The translations under genes and the position numbers were made by a program. Shown here piece after piece: positions 46,368 to 57,186 of a stretch of DNA of 64,000 bases. Positions within the stretch are counted from its first letter, which is position 1, and each line of letters opens with the position of its first letter. The notes under the pieces were generated by a model. The model did no database searches, was not told the origin of the DNA, and saw only the letters and a list, made by a program, of their open reading frames with translations. The stretch lies in contig NC_014014.1 in NCBI RefSeq assembly GCF_000025845.1, positions 638,807 through 702,806 of the forward strand, given 5' to 3'. Origin of the DNA: Mycoplasma crocodyli MP145. Its GTDB lineage: Bacteria > Bacillota_I > Bacilli_A > Mycoplasmatales > Metamycoplasmataceae.

Positions 46368-47444
46368 ATGGAACAAACAATGTACAAATCACTAACAAAT
46401 ATTAAGAACAAATACAATGAAATGCAAGAAATGCTTAACGATCCCAATGTAATTAATGATATAAAGAAATATACAAAAATTAACAAAGAACTAAATAGTA
46501 TTGAAGAAATAGTTAAATGTTTTAATCACTATTTAAATGCCGAACAAAATTTTAAAAGTTCAAAAGAAATGTTAAGTGAAAAAGATGAAGAAATGGTTGA
46601 ATTAGCAAAAATAGAAATAACTCAATCAGAAGAAATAATGACAAAATTAACCGAAGAGTTAAAAATTTTAATTTTGCCTAAAGATAAAAACGATGATAAA
46701 GACGTAATTGTAGAAATAAGAGGAGCAGCAGGTGGTGATGAAGCAAATATTTTTGCTGGAGATTTATTTAGAATGTATCAAAAATGAAGTGATCAAAATG
46801 ATATGAAACTTAAAGTATTAGACGAAAATAGAGCAGAAGCCGGTGGTTTTACACTAATAACATTTTCAATCTTAGGAGATAAAGCATATTCAAAATTAAA
46901 ATTTGAAAGTGGTGTCCATAGAGTACAAAGAATTCCTGTAACTGAAACAAAAGGTAGAGTACATACTTCAACTGCAACAGTAACTGTTATGCCAGAAATA
47001 GATGACGATATAGAAATAGAAGTTAAAAGTGAAGACATAAGAATTGATGTTTTTCGTTCGAGCGGAAATGGTGGGCAATCAGTTAATACAACTGATTCAG
47101 CAGTTAGAATAACTCATGCATCAAGTGGTATTGTTGTTTCTTGTCAAGAAGGAAAAAGCCAAATTCAAAACAAAGAAATTGCAATGAGAATTTTAAAATC
47201 AAAATTATATGACTTAGAACTTAAGAAAAAAGAAGAGGAAGAATCCGGATATAGAAAACTTGCTGGTTCAGGTTTTAGAAGTGAAAAAATAAGAACTTAT
47301 AACTATCCACAAGATAGAGTAACTGACCATAGAATTTCATATTCGACTAGTTTATCACCAGTTATGGAAGGAAAACTGAATTCAATAATTGATGCGCTTT
47401 TAGCTATGGAACAAGATGAAAAGTTAAAAGAAGCCGGTTTATAG
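46368..47444 (+). CDS. prfA: Peptide chain release factor 1
   Basis: RF1 recognises UAA and UAG and triggers peptide release; mycoplasmas lack RF2 because UGA is sense. The 358-residue protein has [12 protein letters not shown] near residue 121, R-V-P-x-T-E-like V-Q-R-I-P-V-T-E-T near 187 (the P-x-T anticodon-like region corresponds to P-V-T), and the catalytic [11 protein letters not shown] near 230 (GGQ). No Shine-Dalgarno; ATG 46368 follows a -10 element, and a second in-frame ATG lies at 46380. Confidence 0.96.
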
Positions 47445-48169
47445 TGTCATCAATAAGCGAACTTCTAAAAGAAAAAAGAAAATATGGTTTAAAACAAACC
47501 ATTAATCAAGAAGAAATTAATCAAATATCCAAACAAGTTCCTGTTCAAAAAATAATAGGCTACATCGAGTATGCTAATGTTAAAATTAATATTCAAAAAA
47601 ATGTTTTAATTCCACGTTATGAAACGGAGGAATTAATTTTTCTTGCTCTCAAAAATATAAAAAACGATTCAAAAGTATTAGATCTTTGCTGTGGTTCTGG
47701 TTTTATTGGAATTGCACTTAAATTTAACAATAAAAATCTGCAAGTGACTTTAAGTGATATTGACGATAACGCAATAGAACAAAGTAAAATTAACACTCTT
47801 GAAAATAATGTAAAAGTGAAAATAATCAAATCTGATTTGTTTGAAAATATAGATGAAAAATTTGACTGTATAATTTCAAATCCACCATATTTAATGAAAA
47901 GTGAAAATATATCAAATAATGTATTAAATCATGAACCACATCATGCTTTATTTGCTGATGATAATGGACTATTTTTTTATAAAGAAATTATGAAGCAATC
48001 AAAAAAATACCTTAACAAAAACGGAAAACTAATATTTGAAATCAATCCTCTTCATCATGATTTTTGAATTCAAATAGTAAAAAACAATGATGCAAAAATT
48101 TATAAAGATATTTCAGGACTAGAACGGTTTGTAATTATTAACCATAATAATGAAATTAAAATTCAATAA
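47444..48169 (+). CDS. prmC: Release factor glutamine N5-methyltransferase PrmC (HemK)
   Basis: PrmC methylates the Gln of the GGQ motif of release factors. The 241-residue protein has the family's V-Q-K-I-I-G-Y-I-E-Y near residue 33, V-L-I-P-R-Y-E-T-E-E near 53, the AdoMet motif V-L-D-L-C-C-G-S-G-F-I-G-I-A near 78, and the catalytic S-N-P-P-Y near 143. It uses a GTG start that overlaps the prfA stop (TAGTG), so it is coupled to its substrate's gene. One TGA Trp lies near the C-terminus. Confidence 0.95.
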
Positions 48170-48251
48170 ATTTAATAAATAGTTTCAAAAATAATAACAA
48201 ATAAACTAAGGTATTTTGTTTATTTAATATAATATAGAAAAGGTGGTATAA

Positions 48252-50207
48252 ATGATTAAAAAAATAGAGAAAAAGTATATTGCTTCTATGCAAGCAATTG
48301 CACTTGATTCAATTAATAAAGCTGGTCAAGGACACATAGGAATGGCGCTTGGCGCTGCTCCAATTACATATGAATTGATAGTTAAATCAATGAATATTTC
48401 TTCAAGTGATCCAAAATGAATCAATAGAGATAGATTTGTTCTAAGTGCAGGTCATGGTTCAATGTCTATGTATTCGGCAATGCATTTTTTAGGATTACTT
48501 TCTAAAGAAGATATGATGAACCATAAAAAACTTCATTCGAAAACTCCTTCACATCCTGAAATAGATGCTTTTGATTATGTAGATGCTTCAACCGGTCCCT
48601 TGGGTCAAGGAGTAGCAATGGGTGTTGGAATGGCTTTGAGTCAAAAATACTTACAAACTAATTTTAACAAAGAAAAATTCCCAATAATTGACCATAAAAT
48701 TTTTATAGTTCATGGTGATGGTTGTATTCAAGAAGGTGTTGCACTAGAAGCTATTCAGTTAGCAGGAACATATAAATTGAATGATTTAATTATGATCCAC
48801 GACTACAATAACATACAAATTGATTCTAATGCTAATGATGTAAATGGAATTGATTTAATTAAATTCTTCGAATCACAAAACTTTAATACTTTTAAAGCAG
48901 ATGTTAATGATCAAGAAAGTATTGCACTAGCTATTAAAGAAGCCAAAAAATCTGATAAGCCTAGTTATATCCAAGTAAAATCTATTATTGCTCCACACAC
49001 ATCTGTTGCCAATAAATCTAGCGGACATAACGGAACACTAAATGAAGAAAAAACATTAGAATTTAAAAAATCAATTGGTTTAAATAATAAAATTCCTTTT
49101 GATTATGATTTAGACGTATATGACTACGGTCAAGAAGAATTAGCAAAAAAAGATAAAAGATATGAAGAATGAAATAGTCTATATGAAAACTATAAAAATA
49201 CATATCCAAAAGAAGCAAAACTATTTGAAGAAATAACCTCACATTCAACAAAATTTGATTTATCTGGAGTTGAATTTAAAGAAACAAATGTTGCTACCAG
49301 AAATTATATAGCAACAATTATGAAGTACATTGATAAAAACTACCAAAGTATAATAGGTGGTAGTGCAGACTTGTTTTCTGCAACAAAGGTAGGATTTGAA
49401 AAACAGCTTGTTTCAGAAGGTGGAAAAAACATAAAGTATGGAATAAGAGAATTTGCAATGTCTGCAATTAACAATGGTATATATTTAGATTCAAATATAA
49501 GAACGATTGACTCAACATTTTTAGCTTTTGCTGATTATATGAAATCAGGGTTAAGAATGGGTGCTATGATGAAACTACCTGGAATTCATGTATTTACACA
49601 TGATTCATATCAAGTAGGTGGTGATGGACCAACACACCAACCTTTTGATCAAATACCAATGTTGAGAGCAATTCATAATTTTGAAGTAATTAGACCTTGT
49701 GACGAAAGTGAAATGTTAGCGGCATTCCAATATGCGCTAGATCAAAAGGAAACTCAAGTTGCAATTATCGGTTGTCGTCAGCCACTAGTTTCGTTAAACT
49801 TATTACCTGAAAAAGGAAAATTATTAAGTGCTTATGTAGTAAAAAATCAAATTTCTTATAACCTTAGTATTCTAGCTAGTGGTTCAGAAGTTGAACTAGC
49901 TATTAAGGTTTCAGATGAATTAGCTAAATTAAAAATAAAGGCTCAAGTAATATCCGTACCGCACTTACAAAACTTAATTAATAATGAGAATTTAATCCTA
50001 AGCTTAGGTCTAAATAAAAAACCTATATTTGCTATTGAAGCAACAAATGAAATGATGTGATATAAATTGTCAAAATACAACAAATTTGATGCGTTTCTAG
50101 CTAACGGATATGGTTGAAGCGAAGACGGTCAAAAAGTTTATGAATTAAAAGGATTTAACGTTGATAATTTAACACAAAGAATCCAAACATTTCTTAAAAA
50201 CAAATAA
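48252..50207 (+). CDS. tkt: Transketolase
   Basis: Tkt moves two-carbon units between sugar phosphates with thiamine diphosphate, feeding xylulose-5-P to Xfp. The 651-residue protein has A-G-Q-G-H-I-G-M near residue 24, S-A-G-H-G-S near 64, D-A-S-T-G-P-L-G-Q-G near 112, the ThDP motif V-H-G-D-G-C-I-Q-E-G near 155, F-T-H-D-S-Y-Q-V-G-G-D-G-P-T-H-Q-P near 455, and N-G-Y-G near the end. A-G-Q-G-H-I differs from the usual A-x-S-G-H-P-G-A. AGGTGG precedes the ATG. It is monocistronic with a terminator. Confidence 0.95.
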
Positions 50208-50238
50208 TAAAAAGTTGCTTTGACGCAACTTTTTTTGT
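50208..50238. terminator. Terminator between tkt and tex
   Basis: AAAGTTGC-TTTGAC-GCAACTTT with T7; convergent genes share it. Confidence 0.88.
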
Positions 50239-50247
50239 ATATTTTTC

Positions 50248-52350
50248 TTAAATGTCTACAAATTCACCTGATATTCTTTTCCTGTCTTTTTCAATTGAAA
50301 TCACTTTAACTTTTATATCTGAACCAAGTGCAATAGGTTTATTTTTATATTTAGAGAAATGAATAAAAACATTAGTTTTAATTCCAATAAAAACAAAAGC
50401 TCCAAAATCTGTAATGTTTTCAATTCTGCCATCGTAAATTTCATCAACAACAATATCGTCAATATCATTCAAATCTAAGTTAATCTTAAAGCCTTTTTTG
50501 TTATCTCTTATATCTTTAGTTGGATTATTTAAAGAATCCAAAATCAGTTCAAGCGAATACTTATCTGTTTTTGACTCTTGTAAAATTTTATCGGCATTGA
50601 CTTCCTTGTTAAATTTATTTGTATTAAAATCATAATCATATTCTTTAATTATTTTATTAGCTAAGCTATAATTTTCGGGGTGAATATTAGTTCTGTCTAA
50701 GAAATTATTGGAATTAAAAATTCTTAAGAAACCAACACATTGTTCAAATGATTTAGGACCTAAACCTTTAACTTCTTTTAATTCTAAACGGTTTGAAAAT
50801 TCTTTTACTGTTTTTCTGTATTCTAAAATTGAATCAGCAATTTTAGAAGTTAAACCTGAAATATGAGTCAAAATTTCTTTTGTTGCTGTGTTTAAATTAA
50901 CTCCAACCAAGTTTACAACTTTATCTACTTTAAAATCAAGAGCTGTACCCAATTCTTTTTGATTGAGGTCATGTTGATATTGTCCAATACCTATTGATTT
51001 GGGTTCTATTTTTACTATTTCATTAAGCGGATCTTGGAATTTTCTTCCTATGTTAATTGCAGATCTTTGTTCAACGGAAAGTTTTGGAAATTCCTTGATT
51101 GCCACATCTGAAGCAGAATAAACTGAAGCACCTATCTCAGAAACTATTTCAACTTGAATATCGAGCTTGAAATGATTTAATAATGCTTTAATAAATCTCG
51201 TTGTTTCTTGTGAAGCGGTTCCGTTACCAATTACTATTATGTCTATGTCATAGGCTTTTACAATTTTTAAAATTGTTTTTGTTGCTTCTTCTGGTTTAGC
51301 GAATTTACCGTTTGGATAAATAATATCAATGTTTAAAACATTACCATTTTTATCTAAAACGGCTGTTTTACATCCGTTAATGTACGCTGGATCAATAGCC
51401 AAAACAACCTTATCTTTTACGGCCGGAGTCATTAACATACTCTCTAGATTTTCTGCAAAAAGTTCAATTGCTTTTTGTTCGGCTTTATCAAACAAATATG
51501 CAAAAATTTCTCTTTCTAACGATGGCTTAATTAGTCTTTCAAGAGAATCATCGATTGCTCTATTAATTAATGTGGCTGTTCTTTTGTTTTTAAAGAATTT
51601 ATTTGTTAAATGATAACGAACTACCTTGTCATTAATCAAAATCTTATATGTAACTATTTTTAAGTCGCTAGCTCTATTAATAGCTAAGACTTGATAATTT
51701 TGTATTCTTGAAACCGTTCCTTTAAAGTCATAATATATTTTAAAATTCTGGTTTTCATCAAGGTCAGGTTGTTTTAATTTAGTTTCAATTTTACCGAAAT
51801 TTAAATATTGCTCTCTTATGTAATTACGAACTTCTACATCTTGTGAAATCCATTGAGAAATAATATATAATGCATTTTCAATTGCAAAATCAATGGTTGG
51901 AACTTTTTCGGTTATAAATTTTTCTGCAAATTTGTAAGGATTAAATTTTTCATCCTTATTGTTGAATATTTCTTTTGCTAACTCTTCTAAACCTAATGCA
52001 ATAGCATCTGTTGCTTTTGTTTTTTTGCCTAGTTTAAATGGTTCATAAATTGCCTCTAAATCAGCTTTTTTAGTTGTTGATTTTATTTGTTTTTCTAATT
52101 CTTCAGTTAATAATTTTCTTTCTTTTAGAATTTCAATTATGGCATCTTGTCTTTTTATTAATTCAACATAGTATGAATACATTACATCAATTTGGTGAAT
52201 TACTTCTTCATCTAACCCTTCTGTCACATCCTTTCTATAACGAGAAATAAAAGGAACGGTATTACCTTCCTCTAAAAGTTTTAAAGTTTTTTGGATCTGA
52301 CTTTCTTTTATATTTAATTCGAATGCCACGAATTGTAGTGCTTTTATCAT
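50248..52350 (-). CDS. tex: Tex-family S1 RNA-binding protein
   Basis: Tex/Spt6-like proteins bind nucleic acids and affect transcription. The 700-residue protein has the N-terminal helical region with G-N-T-V-P-F-I-S-R-Y-R-K-D-V-T-E-G-L-D near residue 30, a YqgF-like RNase-H fold (V-L-A-I-D-P-A-Y-I-N-G-C-K near 317), S-V-Y-S-A-S-D-V-A near 405, S-I-G-I-G-Q-Y-Q-H-D near 450, a helix-hairpin-helix pair (about 485-545) and a C-terminal S1 domain (about 630-700, G-R-I-E-N-I-T-D-F-G-A-F-V). The usual length is about 720-780. AAAGGA precedes the ATG; it lies 1 nt after the NERD gene and is its operon partner. Confidence 0.94.
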   Translation of the reverse strand: MIKALQFVAFELNIKESQIQKTLKLLEEGNTVPFISRYRKDVTEGLDEEVIHQIDVMYSYYVELIKRQDAIIEILKERKLLTEELEKQIKSTTKKADLEAIYEPFKLGKKTKATDAIALGLEELAKEIFNNKDEKFNPYKFAEKFITEKVPTIDFAIENALYIISQWISQDVEVRNYIREQYLNFGKIETKLKQPDLDENQNFKIYYDFKGTVSRIQNYQVLAINRASDLKIVTYKILINDKVVRYHLTNKFFKNKRTATLINRAIDDSLERLIKPSLEREIFAYLFDKAEQKAIELFAENLESMLMTPAVKDKVVLAIDPAYINGCKTAVLDKNGNVLNIDIIYPNGKFAKPEEATKTILKIVKAYDIDIIVIGNGTASQETTRFIKALLNHFKLDIQVEIVSEIGASVYSASDVAIKEFPKLSVEQRSAINIGRKFQDPLNEIVKIEPKSIGIGQYQHDLNQKELGTALDFKVDKVVNLVGVNLNTATKEILTHISGLTSKIADSILEYRKTVKEFSNRLELKEVKGLGPKSFEQCVGFLRIFNSNNFLDRTNIHPENYSLANKIIKEYDYDFNTNKFNKEVNADKILQESKTDKYSLELILDSLNNPTKDIRDNKKGFKINLDLNDIDDIVVDEIYDGRIENITDFGAFVFIGIKTNVFIHFSKYKNKPIALGSDIKVKVISIEKDRKRISGEFVDI

Positions 52351-52351
52351 A

Positions 52352-53089
52352 TTATTTTCCTTTTTGTCTTTGTGTTTTTGAGTTTGTTTTAGTTATTTTT
52401 TTTCATTTCTTTTGTTCTTTAATTGTATTTGCTTTTAGACTTATAAACATCGAAGAATAGTTTTCTATATCAATTGTTTTCGGTAGTGAATCTAATGATT
52501 TTAACATTTCGTCTAAAGTATTAGAAATATCATCAATAGTTGTTAAAACAACATGGTCATCAACATTTTTTATGTTAAATTTTGCATTTTTTTCAAAAAC
52601 TATTAATGAACCACAAATAAATTTTGCACGTGCTGCTTTGAATAAATGTCTGATGTGATTATCGTTTTGGATAATAGGATTATTTATTTTCTTCTTTTTA
52701 CCTCTATCATTTTGTAAATGTAAAAAGGTGTTGTTGGCATCACCGGTTATATTACCTGTATAATATTTATCTTCTACAACAATAATTGCCTTGGAAGTAA
52801 TTATTAAACCATCAATTTCAAACATATTATCATTATAAGAATATGTACCACCTGGTATGTACTCTACATTTTTTTTGTTGACTCATGTTTTTATTTTACT
52901 ATCAACTTCTTGCTCAAAGATAAAACCTTTTGAACGATATTTCTTATTCTTCAAATATAAATATGTAAAAAGAGTGGTAATTAGAATAACTAATAAAGTC
53001 ATAATAACAACGCCAACAATTGTTCAAGTAAAGTTTGCTAGCTTTTCAGAATTTGTAATTAAGCTTGTGGTCTCATTTAATTTAATCAT
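52352..53089 (-). CDS. Membrane-anchored NERD-domain protein
   Basis: A 245-residue protein with one N-terminal membrane segment (about 20-45, W-T-I-V-G-V-V-I-M-T-L-L-V-I-L-I) and a cytoplasmic NERD domain: F-E-I-D-G-L-I-I-T-S-K-A-I-I-V-V-E-D-K-Y-Y-T-G-N-I-T-G near 90-115. This pattern (E-x-D ... E-x-K) matches the predicted nuclease-related NERD family, here with E-D-K. The biological role is unknown. Trp codons are TGA. There is no Shine-Dalgarno; TATAAT lies 6 nt before the ATG. It is upstream of, and likely co-transcribed with, tex. Confidence 0.75.
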
Positions 53090-53101
53090 GATTAAATTAT
53101 A
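53090..53101 (-). promoter_or_regulatory. -10 element of a leaderless promoter (NERD-tex)
   Basis: TATAAT on the minus strand (53096-53101), 6 nt, ATG. Confidence 0.6.
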
Positions 53102-53525
53102 GACAACTATATTAATTAAATTACTAAATAATGTAAAAAATGATATCCATTCTTTTATTATTTTTAACAAATATTTAAATGATTGGTCAATTAAAAAAAT
53201 AGAGAATAAATTATATTCTGATGTCTATTTTAGATAAAAAATATTATTTATGTTTAAGCATTTTTTTGTCAATAATTTTAAGTTATAACAATTAGATGAC
53301 AGAAAAACTCCATAAAAAAAGTATTGAATTGTTATTGATATCAAAATATTAATAGAAAAAATATATTACAAACAAACTAACATCAACTACAACTTAAAAA
53401 TTTTTCATATTTTGTACTACAATGCATTTTTCTTATCCAATATAATTATAAATTTAAAATTTGTGGAAGTTCGTATAATGCCATACGATAAGCTAATACG
53501 ATTTTTTTAAATTTTATATTAAAAC
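53102..53525. other. Intergenic gap with a possible small RNA
   Basis: About 420 AT-rich nt. A + strand TATAAT (53441-53446) is followed by TCGTAT (53471), two copies of ATACGA (53483 and 53496) and T7 (53502-53508). TCGTAT can pair with either ATACGA; the outer pairing is a terminator. This would give a transcript of about 55 nt. No protein gene is supported in the gap. Confidence 0.3.
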
Positions 53526-53556
53526 AAAAAAATAAGGTTTGGTAACCTTATTTTAA
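53526..53556 (-). terminator. Terminator of the aquaglyceroporin-ldhD operon
   Basis: AAAATAAGGTT / AACCTTATTTT with a 4-nt loop and T-run on the minus strand. Confidence 0.88.
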
Positions 53557-53561
53557 TAGTA

Positions 53562-54512
53562 TTATTTTTTGTTTGGTGTGTGCATATTATCTGATTTAAA
53601 GTTCTTAAATTTTACTAATTTTGTGAACCAAGGATTAAAGTAAGCTCTTGTGAATCCTTGGCAAAATAAGAAGAATACTGGTGCAGCCAATCCACCCAAT
53701 ATCATTGTTACTGTCGCTACTGTAACTGAACTTAAATCTAAACCAGGTGATTTAATTGGCACGAAAATTAAATATGGTAATTGTTGTGCAAATCCTCTAG
53801 CAGGATTAATTGCAGCACTTCCACCTAAAATACCCATTCATACAGACAATGAAATGATAAACATAATCATTACGTCTCTATATTTATCTCTAATGTTTGG
53901 TGAAAATATCGGAAACAATAGAACAGCTGTCATAACCATTTCCACAAAAAATATTCATGTTCCACCAACAGCGAGTATATTATTTGTGTTTCCAATATTT
54001 GGTTTAACATTATCAAAAGATTTATATGCCGAAGCAACAGCATCAATTGGAGCATTAGGTAATCCACCTTTATTAGTTAATGTTCCAATACCGTAAATTA
54101 ATAGACCTGCAATAACGCTTCCAATTATTTGCATACCTATTTTCATTAAAGCATATCTTCCTGTGTTAGTACCATTTAAATATCTTGTTAAGGTAACAGC
54201 AGGATTTAAATCACAACTTCAACGCAGAAAGATTACTAAACATAATCCAACTACTATAAATCCCGCAAAGAATCCAACTATAATGTTGTGCAATAAAAAG
54301 AGATGTTCAACCGGGGTATCCTTAACCTTAATGCTTAAACCAGCAAGTCCCATTGAGATAAATATTGTTCCTATTAATTCTGAAATAGCATGAATAAGTC
54401 ATGTTTTAGAATCCTTAGGTTCTTGTGCAAATTCTTTTTTTGATTTGCTAAGTTTGAAGAAACCAAATAATTTTTGTAAATTGGTTTCTTCGTTCGTTTT
54501 TTTAATTTCCAT
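53562..54512 (-). CDS. glpF: MIP-family aquaglyceroporin
   Basis: A channel of the aquaporin/glycerol facilitator family, 316 residues, six hydrophobic segments. Both half-helix motifs are present: N-P-A-V-T near residue 103 and N-P-A-R-G near 236. Arg after the second N-P-A is the filter Arg; GlpF usually has N-P-A-R-D, so Gly here is a difference. A hydrophilic N-terminus of about 38 residues precedes the first segment. Substrate may be glycerol or lactic acid: the partner gene upstream is D-lactate dehydrogenase (19 nt gap), and some lactobacillar GlpF-type channels carry lactic acid. This last is inference. Confidence 0.88.
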
Positions 54513-54531
54513 TTATTTCCTTGTTTATAAA

Positions 54532-55569
54532 TTATCCATTTTTTATTTTACCATCAGGTTGCATTAACAATGCTTTAGAAAAGTCACCTTTTTGAGCATC
54601 ATCTGCATTATTTAAAGTAATTGAAGCTATTTGTGTTAAAGCAACGTTTGTAAGAAATGCTTGGTGTGATGTTATTAAAACATTCTTCATTTTTATTAGT
54701 TCATATCATTCAGGATCGAGTTCTTGATATTCTTCAGCTCTGTTTGAAATATCTTCATAGAATCTACCTTCTTCACGTTCCAGAACATCACTTGCTAATC
54801 CACCAATAATACCTTTTTTAAGCCCATCAATAACTGCAGTTATATTCATTAATTCACCACGTGCAGTATTAATAATAATAACTCCATGCTTCATTAATTT
54901 AATTGCATCTTCATCAATTACATAACGAGTTGAAGGAAGTAGAGGTGCATGTAGTGATATAAAATCACTTTCTTTAAGAACCTTTGTTAAAGGTGCATAT
55001 TCGAAACCTAATTCTTTAGCTAAATTAGGAAAGTTTGTTTCATTAAATGAGTCAAACACCAAAACTCTTGCTCCCATTCCTTTTGCTATTTTAACAAATG
55101 ATTGACCTATTTTTCCGCCACCAATGACTCCTACTGTTGAACCGTGAACACAAAGTCCATCAAGGTCATTAAGAGAGAAATTATATTTTTTTACACGTCT
55201 ATTTGCTATAACAATTTTTCTATTAAGTGCTAACATTGAACCCATTGCAAATTCAGCAACTGATTCGGCTGAATAGTTAGGTATTCTAAATACACTTATT
55301 CCTAATTCAGCAGCTTTTGCTAAATCAACTTTATTGTAGCCCATTGATCTTTGTAATCAAACTTTAATTCCTTCTTTAGCTAAAAGTTCTAAGATGAACT
55401 TATCACCAAATGTATTAACAAAACCACAAACCGCATCAAAACCTTTTGCTAATTTAATGGTGTTAATTCCTAAATTTTCTTTGAAATATGTAATTTCATG
55501 TCTTCCATTATTTACTTTATCAAAGTATTTAATATCATATTCTTTTGCATCAAAGAATGCTATCTTCAT
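54532..55569 (-). CDS. ldhD: D-lactate dehydrogenase (D-2-hydroxyacid dehydrogenase family)
   Basis: It reduces pyruvate to D-lactate with NADH. The 345-residue protein has R-S-M-G-Y-N-K-V-D-L near residue 74, the NAD site G-V-I-G-G-G-K-I-G near 148 with the ribose-binding D in V-F-D-S near 170, the catalytic Arg in I-I-N-T-A-R-G-E-L near 228, Glu in S-D-V-L-E-R-E near 257 and His in I-T-S-H-Q-A-F-L-T near 296. The S-H-Q-A-F form is typical of D-LDH rather than formate or phosphoglycerate dehydrogenases. Trp codons are TGA. An AGGAG lies upstream; first gene of the operon with glpF. Confidence 0.9.
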
Positions 55570-55902
55570 AATTACTCCTATGGGATCTTATTTTGAAATA
55601 AAATCATTATAATTATATATATTTATATTTTTTGTATCATTATTTAGTTTTAAAAATTAAAGTAAAATGGAAATATTACTAACTGAATAATCTATGATTT
55701 TATTTTGCAAATATTTGCTAATTTTTATGAAATATTAATGAATAAAAAAACACCGTTTTTAACCAAAATATTTATACAAAAGTTTAATAAGTAAAATGAA
55801 ATTATTCTGTTTTTAAAAATAAAATCAAATAAACAAAACATTTACATTTAGTTAATAATTTTCTATGAGATATTTATTTTTTAATAATTTAAAACAAGAA
55901 TA
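55570..55902. other. AT-rich intergenic region
   Basis: About 330 nt between the ldhD start and the adh terminator. A TATAAT lies near 55607-55612 on the minus strand and probably belongs to ldhD. I see nothing else. Confidence 0.5.
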
Positions 55903-55941
55903 TAAAAAACCAAAATAGCCGAAACTATTTTAGTTAAATAT
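55903..55941 (-). terminator. Terminator after adh
   Basis: AACTAAAATAG / CTATTTTGGTT with a 6-nt loop and T6 on the minus strand. Confidence 0.85.
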
Positions 55942-55943
55942 TA

Positions 55944-56993
55944 TTATTTTCTGTAATCAATTACTGCTCTACCTAAGAATTCGCCTTTTTCTAGCTTTTC
56001 AAAGATGCTTGCAACTTCTTCAAGTTTAATAACTTTTGTTACTTCTGATTTTACTAATCCTCTTGCTGCATAGTCTAATGCTTCAGCTAGGTCTTTACGT
56101 GTCCCTACTATTGAACCAGCCAATTCTCTTTCGCATAGAACAGTTCAAAATACTGAAACTGGAAATTCATCTTTACCGTGTGAGTCTTTAGCAGGTAATC
56201 CAACTAAAACTTGGCGACCACCTCTACGTAGAATACTCATTCCTTGAACAGCTGCTGCTGTTGCTACTGATGTATTAATTACACCATGAACTCCACCATT
56301 TGTTACTTCTAGAACTTTAGCAACAACATCTACTTTTTTAGAGTTGAAAGCATATTCAGCTCCTGATTTAATTGCTAATTTACATTTTTCATCACTTAGG
56401 TCAATTCCAATTGGACGGTAACCCATTGCTTTGGCGTATTGAACTGCCATTTGCCCTAATCCACCAACTCCAATAACTGCAACATATTCACCTGGTTTTA
56501 GTTTAGCTTGTTTAACTGCTTTATATGTTGTAACCCCAGCACAAACAACTGGCGCTCCCGTAATAATGTCTAAGTCTTTTGGAACAACACCAACATAATC
56601 TTCATGTCCAATTGCATATTCTGCAAATGATCCATCTTTTGTATATGCTGACATATTTTGGTTAGGACATAATGTTTCTTTACCTGTTAAACAAAATTCA
56701 CAGTGTCCACATGCATCATGTAATCAAGCTAAACAAACTCTTTGACCTACTTTTAGGTGTGTACATCCTGGACCTAATTTTTCAACAATTCCAATTCCTT
56801 CGTGTCCTGGAATTAAAGGATATTTAGGTGTTACTAATCAATCGAAATTAGCTGCGTGTAAGTCTGTATGACAAACTCCACTGGTTTCCATTTTAATTAG
56901 AACTTCTTTTTCCTTTGGTTCTGGAATATCAACTAATTCCACACTTCATTTTCTAGGTTCGCGTACTACAAACGCTTTCATTTTTTTTGCCAT
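55944..56993 (-). CDS. adh: Zinc-dependent alcohol dehydrogenase
   Basis: It interconverts ethanol and acetaldehyde with NAD(H). The 349-residue protein has the catalytic zinc site C-H-T-D-L-H near residue 43 and G-H-E-G near 65, the structural zinc site D-A-C-G-H-C-E-F-C near 95-103, the NAD motif V-I-G-V-G-G-L-G near 180 and the C-terminal G-R-A-V-I-D-Y. GGAG lies 5 nt before ATG 56993 ([10 protein letters not shown]); an ATG four codons later has no site. The 5' leader carries a hairpin and the upstream region two palindromes, so it is probably regulated. It is monocistronic. Confidence 0.94.
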
Positions 56994-57020
56994 TTTTTCT
57001 CCGTAAAATATAAATAGTTA

Positions 57021-57038
57021 GTAAGAGTTTTCTCTTAC
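57021..57038 (-). promoter_or_regulatory. 5' hairpin in the adh leader
   Basis: GTAAGAG-TTTT-CTCTTAC, a perfect 7-bp stem, lies just downstream of the minus-strand TATAAT (57047-57052), at the probable 5' end of the adh mRNA and 28 nt before the start codon. Confidence 0.6.
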
Positions 57039-57078
57039 ATAAGTAATTATAACTTTTTAAAGATTTTTTGACCTTTTG

Positions 57079-57115
57079 TGGAACAGTTTCCATAAATTAA
57101 GTGGAATAAATTCCA
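57079..57115. promoter_or_regulatory. Two tandem palindromes, putative operator pair
   Basis: TGGAA-CAGT-TTCCA (57079-57092) and TGGAA-TAAA-TTCCA (57102-57115), centres 23 bp apart (about two helical turns), between divergent adh and the DprA-like gene. Same arms and spacing in both copies; the spacers differ. Confidence 0.6.
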
Positions 57116-57186
57116 TAAGAAAAAAGGCTGTTTTTTCCTTTTTTATTACATAAAATGAAAATTATTAATAAAAAGTAGGAGGAACA

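Noticed and set aside
53221-53295. 24-residue signal-peptide-like frame
   Set aside because: Too short, no ribosome site, and no continuation.
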